A DNA stretch of 64,000 nucleotides from the NCBI GenBank assembly GCA_003991915.1, contig RQTK01000526.1:249740-313739 (forward strand). Direction: 5' to 3'. Shown here piece by piece: positions 35,701-46,347 of the stretch. Made by a program: the position numbers and the translations under genes. Every line of letters starts with the position of its first letter. The first letter of the stretch is position 1. The notes under the pieces were generated by a model, which had not been told where the DNA came from, did not search any database, and saw only the letters and a program-made list of their open reading frames with translations. The DNA is from Elysia chlorotica (Eukaryota > Mollusca > Gastropoda > Plakobranchidae).

Positions 35701-37742
35701 TGTGTGTTCATAAGACATTACTTTATTTGTCCAAATATGAAATTTTGTATGGTTACAGAATAACACAGATTGCAAAAGTCTACACACATTCGCACATACA
35801 CACACACACATAATTGACAATGTACAGTCTTCATTAAATATATTTATATAATAATATTAATAATAATAATAATAATAATAATATATGTGTAATAATTAAT
35901 TATCTCAGAAGATGAGACTTGTTGCATTCTAACTGATGTAGGGATAAATGAATTCTTTATATAACTATAAACAGTGTAATGCTAAATCAAGTGTCAAAAG
36001 CTGTGGCTCTAGTAAAGCAATTCTTTTGTTATCATTATTACATGTACCGTATTATTATTATTTTTTTTTCTAAACCGTGTTGACCCTAAATACATGTAAT
36101 TGTATTATATGTTTAAAAACTAGGAATTTATTAAACTGTTTAATGCATGTTTGGAAAGTTTTTACATACTTTTCTCTCTCTTTTTCTACAGTTTGAGCTC
36201 GAAAATAAAACCTTATATGACGAGATGAATAGTATGGTGCAAGAAGTCAGGTAAAAAAAAGATGCAGATAGATTTACTAATTAAATGAGGAAACTAGTTG
36301 CTCATAGATATACACTAGAGCACATAATTATAAAGAGGAGTTATGTGTTGGGTTCTATAAATAAAGAGCAGATTATGAGGAATAGAGAGACAAACAGAAT
36401 GGTATGTAGGCATACAGAGAGTATGTGGTTTGTCCTCTCTCAACCTTTATATTCAACTGGATGCTCTATTAAAGCTTTAAAGCTAGTGTGAAAAGAAAGT
36501 TTTTTTTTAATTACTATTTTATTAACTATATGCAATACATGTTGACTTCATTCTTAAGGGGATCCTGCCTTGCAAAAATCGGATTCGTTAAAAGAGATCT
36601 GATCAGTAAAAAATCACTGTCTTAAATCTCAAACAAGTCTCCTTCAGGGAAAAATTGATGTTATTGATATACATTGTACATAATATACTCTCTATTAAAT
36701 GGCTTCATTCATCAGGCAAATTGAAGGTCAAGTTGTTGAGATTGCAAAGCTGCAGGAAATCTTTACAGAAAAAATCCTTGAGCAAGTAAGTTTACAACTT
36801 TTTTTGCGTTTTGTTTTATAAAACATGTCAATGTTTTTGCTTTTGTAAATATATTAGTAAGAATAATTATTAGGGTTGTTCCCTTGTGAATGCACGTTTT
36901 TATTTATTTCTGAACATAGATTTTTAAAGCCATACCCAGGGGATTTGATAGTGGATGAAGTTATTGCTTGAAATGTAAAGAAATATCCATGCAACTTCTG
37001 AATGTCAATTTTGTTTAAATCATTCACTGATTTTTTCATAAAAAGGAGAAAAAAGGGAGTCTTTTGTACGTTCTTTCAAAGTACTGACAGTTTAATCATA
37101 TAATTACTTATTGACAAATTCACACCAATTTTTTTTTATTTTTGTTGAGTGGTCCAAATAATATTGTCTATAAAAATGGATGAATAAATGAAATTGGTTA
37201 ATATTTCTATTTGATTTCAGGATGTACAAATTAACAGCATATCAGACTCTGTTGTAGGCACAACTGAAAATATAAAAGACGCTAATGAAGAAATACGAGA
37301 GGTAAAGTGAAATTTTAGTTTTTCTTCTTTAATTATATTAAATTTCAAGTTTGACTTCGAAGAATTATTTCTAGATGTTATCTTCTCCAGGCTCAAAAAT
37401 CTCTTATTTAGTTTGGTTTTTAAATTACATGTGTGTTAACTACTTCAAATTTCAGTTTTTTAGATATACATTAGTATTGTTAGGATGAGTTGTTAGTAAG
37501 TGTTCCTTACAAGCTTTTGTTGAAAATTTTGCTGTTTAAGAAATCCAATGCAATAGCTTAATTTATTTTTAGATCATATGTGATCTAGCAAAAGTCCCTT
37601 TTTCATCAGTTACATAATTTTTTTTTCATCTTCTTCTTAATTTCAGGCTATGAAAAAGAAAGCAGAGTTCCGAGTGTGGGTTTTGTTTTTCCTCTTAGTT
37701 TGTTCACTGTCTTTACTTTTCTTAGACTGGTACAATGATTGA
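32735..37742 (+). CDS. STX18: Syntaxin-18, ER Qa-SNARE, complete
   Basis: In known orthologues this t-SNARE sits in the ER membrane and works with USE1, BNIP1/Sec20 and Sec22b in Golgi-to-ER retrograde fusion. Ten coding exons in phase (32735-32884, 33285-33352, 33665-33858, 34177-34243, 35015-35124, 35535-35632, 36192-36250, 36716-36785, 37221-37301, 37647-37742) give 330 aa, against 335 in human. The N-terminal helical region keeps [14 protein letters not shown] (55-68), [10 protein letters not shown] and a [10 protein letters not shown]-like block. The SNARE motif covers about 230-299, including [19 protein letters not shown], with a zero-layer Gln in LEQ (about 272). Residues 309-326 form the single C-terminal anchor, followed by DWYND in the ER lumen, matching the vertebrate DWYDS end. 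The weakly conserved acidic linker (about 160-229) differs most. An acceptor at 32653 implies a 5' UTR intron. Confidence 0.97.
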
Positions 37743-38940
37743 TATTTTACACATCTAAAGTCACTAATAGATTAGATATTATGTGAAATGCTAAAAGTAT
37801 TTATTACTTGGTGCTTGTTGCTTGTTGCAATATAGAAAGTTGAGAACATTTTCTTGCATTATGATGTCATGCTTTGGAATGAACATGTTTTCATAAATCT
37901 GTTTTCCTATAATGTTTAAAGAAATCTGCATGTGTTCCCTATGTTAACCCGTCTTTTCCATATCAAAATGAAATGTTTTGAAGTTTGTAATTCTTTTTAA
38001 TATGCTGCTTCTTTTTCACTTATGGATATCATGAGAAATGTCATTAAAATGTAAGATCAAGAAATGGTCAATATAAACTTCCGCTTTTTCTGCAAAATAT
38101 TATATTTATCTTCTTTAACTTATTTATAGCCTTTCATTGACAATTAACATCATGTAGCATTCTTTAATGTACATCAGTAATATAGGGAATGCACAAATAA
38201 ATTGATTTGTGAAATATGATGTGCAAATGTGTAGCTACACTTGAGGCACTTATATGACTGCAGCTGTTTTAACCAAACATTTTTTTAAAGTAAAGTCTGC
38301 ATTAGTAAGTTCATGTAAGAATGACTTAAGCTGGCTTTAAAAGCACTCATGTTTCTTCTTTCTATATATGTAGTAGCCAGTGCTTACAAAGTTTTTCTTG
38401 TACAAGATTTAAGATGTAAGATTTAGAAAATGTAGTGAATTTAAAATGCAGAAATGTGTTTTACAGCAAACCAAATCTCTAAGTCAATGTTGAAAACATG
38501 AAATGGATTGTCAGCAAGATGAAAAATTACCTGAAGACATTGAAGTGCAATTTTTCTTTCTTATTTTTTTTTCTTTTATGGCTCTGGAGTGTTTTTGTTT
38601 TTTGTTGTTTTAATGATTGTATATACATGTAGTGATCATGACAACAAATACACGTACATTTTTTAGGGAACTTGTTTAACCTATAGGTGATTGATGTACA
38701 TCTATAGAAAATATAAAAGGATATATGGTACCAAATGAATGAATTTCATTTTTTGGAATATTGTCCTTCACAAAATAAGTAATAATCCTGTTAAATATGA
38801 TTTGATTCTAATTTCATTTTGAATGTGTTAAAGGAATTTTTTGTATTATTCTGAATGAAGTTAAACTAAGAGAAACTTTCTATTATTTGATTGACTTACC
38901 AGTTTTTTTGTTTGTTTTTGTTTTTTTGCTTCAACCTTAT

Positions 38941-38946
38941 AATAAA
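38941..38946 (+). terminator. Candidate STX18 polyadenylation signal
   Basis: AATAAA about 1.2 kb after the stop codon, followed by a GT-rich stretch (GTGTGATTTTTGTGTGTGTG), as expected for a cleavage site. Another AATAAA at about 39074 is an alternative. Confidence 0.45.
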
Positions 38947-39966
38947 CATCTGGATATTGGGTATGTGTGATTTTTGTGTGTGTGATATATTGAAATACAT
39001 ACCATGTTTGTAAATATTAACCTGAAACAAGACTTGTGGGTTTTATTTTGTAAAACATTGTTTGTGGTGTTTAAATAAACCAGGTGTATTGAACTTTATA
39101 ACTGTTTCAACAAAGCACACAGTACATGGTGGTTGCACATTGAAGCTTTACCTGGACTAATGCGCCATTACAAAGAGTTATGTGATTGTGAATACATGTA
39201 ATGAAAGTGTAGTTACAGGTATCATATAAAATAAAATTGTTACTATTGCTTGGTTATAAAGTAAAATATATATACAAGCATCATTTTCCGAAAGTCTTCG
39301 TTGACACTCGTCATGTTTACCGCATGCTGAAGAATTTACATGTTATACTTATAGTCAAATTCTTGGATTGGATTTACATTTTTCAATTCTCTTTCCCTCA
39401 GTTTTTCCACTCTTAGCTACGATTTTGTTTTCATAGCATTAATAATAATAACTTTAATTTATCAACTCAGGGAGCTTTACATAGCCTCTCTTGGTGAAGT
39501 TACATCTTAAATCATTCAGACTCAATATACAAGTGGTTTAAAAAAGAACACTTATTCGTTATCTTCATTTTTTTTTTAAATACTAGAAATATGCATTTCT
39601 GTAATAAGAAAAAAATTGGACAATTAATGATTTCTGATTGGTTTGAAATAAAATACATTGAATGAAAATAAAAGCATGCACGAAATAAAAACGATTTGTT
39701 TTTGTTTTTGTTTTTTTTACTCGTCTGAATTTAAGAAGCAGTTGGAGAATTTCTTAACATTAAAGAAAACCCAATGTTATTGCTTTAAAAAATGTTAATA
39801 CAAAGACCTGACATAATAATTAATCAATGGCTTCATAGCGATGTAGGGCCTACATACAAAAGGGCCACCAAAATAATGATACAACAAAACAGTTTCGTGT
39901 AAGGTATATTCTTATAAATCTAGTTTTTTTTTCTTTCTAAAACTCAGCTATACAAACGGATCCATG

Positions 39967-40068
39967 GTCTTGAGTACAACTTTGTGGTGAGCTTATGATT
40001 CGTAAAATATGGAAAGAGGAATAGGCCTACTTTCGACGAGTTTTAAGCTACTGTGACGTAGTTAGGAC
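39967..40068. mobile_element. Foldback MITE, diverged copy
   Basis: The left arm TGAGTACAACTTTGTGGTGA followed by GCTTATGATTCGTAA pairs imperfectly with the right arm TTTTAAGCTACTGTGACGTA. It shares ATATGGAAA and the arm sequence with the element at 44819-44968. Confidence 0.65.
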
Positions 40069-40712
40069 TCCAATTCGTTACGTTTTCTCTTGTGATGTGA
40101 CGAAAGTTATTGACTAAGTAACCATAGATTATCAATACGTCTGTGCTATCCATTACGTACGTAACTAGTTACGGTCTGATTTTCCTCTTCTACCCTGTCT
40201 CCTCGCAGCGTCACTGGCGTTTCAACGACTTAATACAGAGTTAAGGAATGAAAAATTAAAAAAAAAACTGAACCTGCGATATACTGATTTTAAGAGATAT
40301 AAGATTTTTTTTTAGTTCTAAGTGAGCTTTATTAAATTCCTTGTTATAGCAATTCCTATAAGTTTGTTTTCATACGATATAGTTCATACATTGAGATAAA
40401 TTAAGAGGATAATTTTATGATCCAATACAAACTACAATCCTTTCCACATCTAGATTGCGACAATATACGACTGCCTGAGAAAGGGCAACGGAAGATCAAA
40501 ATAAATGAATAATACATTGTCGTACCTTTTTCCAATGTTGGGGGGTTTATTATGACATAATATAAAAATTCAGCTTTGGTGAAAACCTTAAAGATTAAAT
40601 GAATAGTGATAGTAGGAATGTTATAAAAAGGATGAGATGTGACTTCAAATTAAAATGATATGAGATGGACCAAACATAATGTAAAATCAGAAGGCAGCGA
40701 TATGACTCTCCC

Positions 40713-40857
40713 ATCTGTATTCAACACGAGATTAATGTATCCATTTTCACATTGAGATTCATACTGTACATTACAGCTGAGCGAATCACTTGGAAAGGAC
40801 CCTCGATATCTTATTCGTTTCTTCGAAATAAACTGTTTACTATGCCTTTAAATCTAC
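40713..40857 (-). pseudogene. Duplicated 3' end of the GPCR gene
   Basis: 145 bases match 41206-41351 with only two differences (one T indel and one G/A change). The matched segment spans the last 15 codons, the stop codon and about 100 bases of 3' flank of the receptor. No further receptor sequence precedes it on the minus strand, so it is a fragment, not a second gene. Confidence 0.9.
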
Positions 40858-41304
40858 ATGCGCCATCTAATCTGAAGGAGCAAACGATCTTAAGGGCATC
40901 TGCTCCTAAAAACAGCCATTTTTTTAAGATAACAAAAATGTCTTAGTTTAACCACTTAGGTATGTTTGTTAGGTCACTATTAGATGAAAAAAAATGTAAA
41001 AAAAATTTTTTTCGAAAAAAATTGTATAATATGGCGGCCATCTTGGATTTTCCAAAGATATTTGGTTTTTTCCCTAAGGCTTTTTTATTTATAAACCAAA
41101 GTACCTGAAACTTTTTGTACACAAACCTGACAGTATTATACATGTTTGTATAGAAGGATTAGTAGATTGATCAAATGTAGCAGATTTTGTGGTGTGGTAT
41201 ATACAATCTGTATTCAACACGAGATTAATGTATCCATTTTTCACATTGAGATTCATACTGTACATTACAGCTGAGCGAATCACTTGGAAAGGACCCTCAA
41301 TATC

Positions 41305-42393
41305 TTATTCGTTTCTTCGAAATAAACTGTTTACTATGCCTTTAAATCTACTATTGGTATGGTAATAAACAAAGATGTTCAAACCAGTATTAATCTGCAT
41401 GAAAAATTTGCCGTGGGAGTACAGGAGATACCGTTCAAGTTTGGAACTCGCCTCTTCATAGATCAATGAAGGCCCTTCGCTAAGTCGTTTTATTGAAGTG
41501 AATATGGGAAGAAAATTACACAAAGTGAAAACTGCTAAAACATAACATACTCCTTTTATGACATGCGCGTCTCTGACATTTCTACCTTGACTTGCCACCG
41601 TCATGTCACGCCCAGCCCTGGACGATTTGATCAGAGCGCGGATGAGGATTAGCATGGACACCAGGGTGACTGTGTAACAGATGGAAAACACACTCACCCT
41701 GGCTACGTCATACGAGAAAATGGTATTTTCGTTCCATAAGGTGCCCCAATCACTATTATTTCTTGTAATATTAAGTTGGTCTAAAGTTGAATGTTCGTGT
41801 ACTGATAAGTACACCATGGATGCGCTGTAAGCTCCACAGATAACCAAGAGAGCAGCCATCTGTCGGCGGGACGTAAAAGCTCTCTGCACTGTAAACGGCA
41901 TTGTTACACAGCAGCATCGGACGACGGCGATCACTGCCGTTGTTATTGTAGACACACCCAGTGGACATGCACGAGCTATAGTTAAATACACTTTTACTGT
42001 GTTTGCGGAAACCAATTTGAAACTGAACTGGAATAGCTGAAGAAATGTGCAAATGTTCCCGACAACATAGAATACACCTTGTAGACCATCTGCAACGGAC
42101 AGAACGAGGAAGTTTTGTGTGACTCCCTCTTTCAAACCCATCTTGCAGAAGGCAACAGCACTCACGATGCACGCGACCACGGTCCATACAGACAGGAGTG
42201 GAGATACGACTAGATTGCTCACCAGGCAATGGTATTTCAGTGCACTGTTGTCTGAGAAGGAACAGAAATCTGTGTATCGATGTTTTGATGTTGTGTCAAT
42301 CAAATCATCGCTGGTATTTAACTCGAGCGACGAAGCGCTATTGTCCAGCACCATTGTGAAATAACAAATTTTGAACAATACATGTACTTTCAA
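41305..42393 (-). CDS. Intronless class A GPCR, chemosensory-receptor-like
   Basis: One exon encodes 362 aa with seven predicted membrane segments at about 60-83, 93-116, 134-160, 179-200, 231-253, 281-304 and 327-349. VRCCCVTMPF (158-167) replaces the usual DRYxxVxxPF end of TM3, and NTGLNIFVYY (335-344) replaces NPxxY in TM7. N-glycosylation sequons occur near 26 and in the second extracellular loop (NITRNNS, 208-214). Single-exon rhodopsin-like receptors of this general look are expanded in heterobranch gastropods and are called chemosensory receptors. Ligand and tissue are unknown. A second ATG at residue 14 (42354) is an equally possible start. The final 15 codons are duplicated downstream. 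A peptide receptor of another subfamily is the alternative. Confidence 0.85.
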   Translation of the reverse strand: MKVHVLFKICYFTMVLDNSASSLELNTSDDLIDTTSKHRYTDFCSFSDNSALKYHCLVSNLVVSPLLSVWTVVACIVSAVAFCKMGLKEGVTQNFLVLSVADGLQGVFYVVGNICTFLQLFQFSFKLVSANTVKVYLTIARACPLGVSTITTAVIAVVRCCCVTMPFTVQRAFTSRRQMAALLVICGAYSASMVYLSVHEHSTLDQLNITRNNSDWGTLWNENTIFSYDVARVSVFSICYTVTLVSMLILIRALIKSSRAGRDMTVASQGRNVRDAHVIKGVCYVLAVFTLCNFLPIFTSIKRLSEGPSLIYEEASSKLERYLLYSHGKFFMQINTGLNIFVYYHTNSRFKGIVNSLFRRNE

Positions 42394-42840
42394 GATTAAT
42401 GATTACAGTTGTAGATTACATTTCTCATAATTCTTTTATCCTTTAAAATGGCACACGTTTTTTTTTAATTGTCCAGTTTGTATTATTCACTAGTTTGCAT
42501 AGTAAGACGGTTGTTGAATCCTTCTCTCCATTTATGGACAATGTAATATTTTCGCGATAAATGCGCCCAAAAGATCCTTTTTACAGGAACTCAAGTCAGT
42601 AATTTGTGGAGCTTTTATTAGTAACAATGATTTTGACTATTTCCTGAGGCCAAAATGAAAACACAGAAGCCGCCGAAAATTGAAATAAATACACCCACAA
42701 ACACAAAAGAAATATGTGATTTTTTGCTTGATGATTCCATCTTTACACCAAACGTTGACCATTGCTGATAAAATTATCCGTAGTTAATACAAGTATCTTG
42801 TTTGATAGCTTAGTGTGTTTACTGTTTCCTGGGCTCTGGC

Positions 42841-42847
42841 TGACTCA
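42841..42847. promoter_or_regulatory. AP-1-type site upstream of the GPCR
   Basis: TGACTCA lies about 450 bases upstream of the receptor start codon. Short motif; a chance match cannot be excluded. Confidence 0.3.
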
Positions 42848-42900
42848 CAGTAATCTGTTTCGATGATCAACAGTGCAGCTCAGCACCAGGAGTCACCAGA

Positions 42901-42908
42901 TGACGTCA
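42901..42908. promoter_or_regulatory. Full CRE palindrome upstream of the GPCR
   Basis: TGACGTCA, the complete cAMP-response element, lies 508 bases upstream of the receptor start and 60 bases from the AP-1-type site. Its use is inferred from position only. Confidence 0.35.
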
Positions 42909-43064
42909 GACTCTTCTGTCTGGACTCCTTTTGCTCTGTTTCCATGACAATTTTTGTTTTCGCACGCATAATTTAGGCGTTACATGATAATTATGCATTT
43001 GCTTTGCTCTTCCATTTTGGTTCAACTTTTCCTGTTCAAACTTTTAAAATGCATGCTTGAGTAT

Positions 43065-44496
<1,432 letters not shown>

Positions 44497-44611
44497 AGAT
44501 ACCTGGTCACATTTTAGTGACACCGACCACACAAGTGAGGACAAAGGCGGACACTCGAACCGCGGACCTCCTGCGTCGGAAGCCCATGTTCTACTCCATG
44601 GCTACCGCGCT
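44497..44611 (-). mobile_element. tRNA-derived SINE, head half, left arm of an inverted pair
   Basis: ACCTGGTCACATTTTAGTGA, CACCGACCACACAAGTGAGG, then the inverted tRNA-like head (ACTCGAACCGCGGACCTCCT, GCGTCGGAAGCCCATGTTCT). Confidence 0.8.
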
Positions 44612-44614
44612 TCA

Positions 44615-44700
44615 ATGGGGTAGAGCGTTCAGCGTTGGTCTCCCAATCGAAACTCACGATCGATCAAAATTTTATTTGTCCGATCTCGTCCCCTAGAGTA
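44615..44700 (+). mobile_element. tRNA-derived SINE, head half, right arm of an inverted pair
   Basis: TGGGGTAGAGCGTTCAGCGT, TGGTCTCCCAATCG, then ATTTTATTTGTCCGATCTCG and TCCCCTA. It starts 4 bases from the head of the minus-strand copy, giving a head-to-head arrangement. Confidence 0.78.
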
Positions 44701-44818
44701 GATCTGGTGAGGGTAGCATTGTGAGGATAGAAGGCTCTCAACTAGGGAAACGAAAAATAAAATTATATTGAGCGCTACTCCGCTGGTTCAAAGAATTCTA
44801 TAACATAACACATTGTAA

Positions 44819-44968
44819 GGGGCGGAAGTGCAACGTCGTGGTAGGCTTACGACTAGTCGTAAGATATGGAAATAAGAAGGCGTACAACAGGTTGTCAGAT
44901 ATTTATTTAAGAAGGCTTACGAGTAGGCTACGACTTTTGAGCTGCCACGACTTTGTACTTTTAGCCCC
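44819..44968. mobile_element. Foldback MITE, best copy, about 150 bp
   Basis: The left arm GGGGCGGAAGTGCAACGTCG followed by TGGTAGGCTTACGAC pairs with the inverted right arm, which ends GCCACGACTTTGTACTTTTA followed by GCCCC. The element is nearly all arm, with short internal AT-rich spacer. No coding capacity. Related copies lie at 39967, 51705 and 63314. Confidence 0.8.
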
Positions 44969-45879
44969 AAAGAGACATGGCTCGTTTTAATAATTAAGCA
45001 CCTCGGTGCGCAATACTTTGCAAACGCAAAGATGGAAGCGTGTATTTGGAGAGCGATATGTATTGTTTTAAACTCTTGTTAGCGCATTGAAAAAGTTTTG
45101 GATAACTATAGATAGAAACAAAGTCCAGGGGGGCCGGATACAGAGGTTCTTCTGACATTCTTTTTCTGCATTCTTTAGAGTTATTGTTCGAAATAAACAA
45201 GGTCGTGGATTTTCTTTTTTGATCAGAGGTTATCTTAACAAGTTTTGAAAATCAATGTTGATTATTCGAAAAACTTTATAGCATGTCACAGAACTTTCGT
45301 TCCATGAAATTTGAAGTAAATTGTGCAATACAAATGGGGGAATTACTGGGCACGGTAACTTCTATATTATTTCTCTATTTCATAATAAACGTTTAACTTG
45401 GAGATAAGATAGTGGTACAACAACAGAAGACTTAAAAAATATGTTCGTTTTTTTATTACTGTTCATTACACAATGTGAACTGTTTAGTGTAAATAGTTTT
45501 ATTTTCAAAATTCGAGTAACTGCAATGATTAACAAATTTAGAAACAAAATAACAATTGAACATCATAAAAAAATGCATGTTCACTATTCTAACACACTCA
45601 TTTCATTTTTTTTTTTTCCGTGTATTTTATTTAATACGTAAACAAGTTACTATCACCCTTTAAACATTTTTAACTAGATTTCTATGTCTGCTCTACAAAA
45701 TTAATAGGATTTAACGTGTAGGCCCTACATTGAAAAGGGGCACAAACAGACCGTACAATTTTTACGCTGGTATGTTTTTCTTTTGATTTTTTTACTGGTG
45801 ACTACTGGTCTCAGTTGTCGCACTGACTGTCGAGTGTCGACTGATTCGTATACAATCTCAAACTCAGCAAAGCAAACAT

Positions 45880-46015
45880 AGGTTAGATCTAGATCTAGAT
45901 CTTATCTAGATATAGACTTAGATTTTATTTTCTAGTGTCTATCTTATCTAGAATCGATATTCTAGATCTAGATATCTTTAGATCATAAGCTTTATTAGAT
46001 AGATCTATTCTACTG
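45880..46015. promoter_or_regulatory. Cluster of TCTAGA/AGATCT palindromes upstream of frataxin
   Basis: TTAGATCTAGATCTAGATCT at about 45883-45902 is followed by further TCTAGA and AGATCT hexamers to 46010, some 330-470 bases before the frataxin start codon. The composition is the same as at 29938-30642 upstream of SMARCAL1. Regulatory use is inference. Confidence 0.4.
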
Positions 46016-46347
46016 AAAGCCCAGTGGCAGAATAGAATAGAAGTTCCGCCAATGCAACTGGAGATCCTCTCTCCCTACTCGCCGGCTCTCTTTGCCACCG
46101 TGTATGTCGGCACTCCTTGAGTTTTGTGGCCACTGACGTGTGGGCAAAGTTCGATTATTAAAGTTGAATAAAAAGCTCTATCCCAGTTTAACACAATCTG
46201 CTCAAGGTCTTAAGGGTGCATAAATTCAAAACGGTGATGTACCTCTCTATTCCTTTACATTACAATGTTGTGTGATCCATATTAAATTTAAAATTTTCAA
46301 TTTCTTTTCTCTTTCGTTTCTGCAGATAATTGTGAAAAGTGACAACA

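Larger units (their letters stand above)
38947..41304. other. Intergenic stretch between STX18 and the GPCR
   Basis: AT-rich sequence without recognisable exons. It holds a foldback element (39967-40068) and the duplicated 3' end of the GPCR (40713-40857). Confidence 0.6.

Noticed and set aside
40080-40180. TACGTA/GTTAC-rich short palindromes near the foldback element
   Set aside because: Matches are short (6-10 bases) and do not form a consistent pair of arms.
41771-42229. 152-codon minus-strand frame inside the GPCR
   Set aside because: Shifted-frame shadow of the receptor; low-likelihood composition rich in Cys and Arg.
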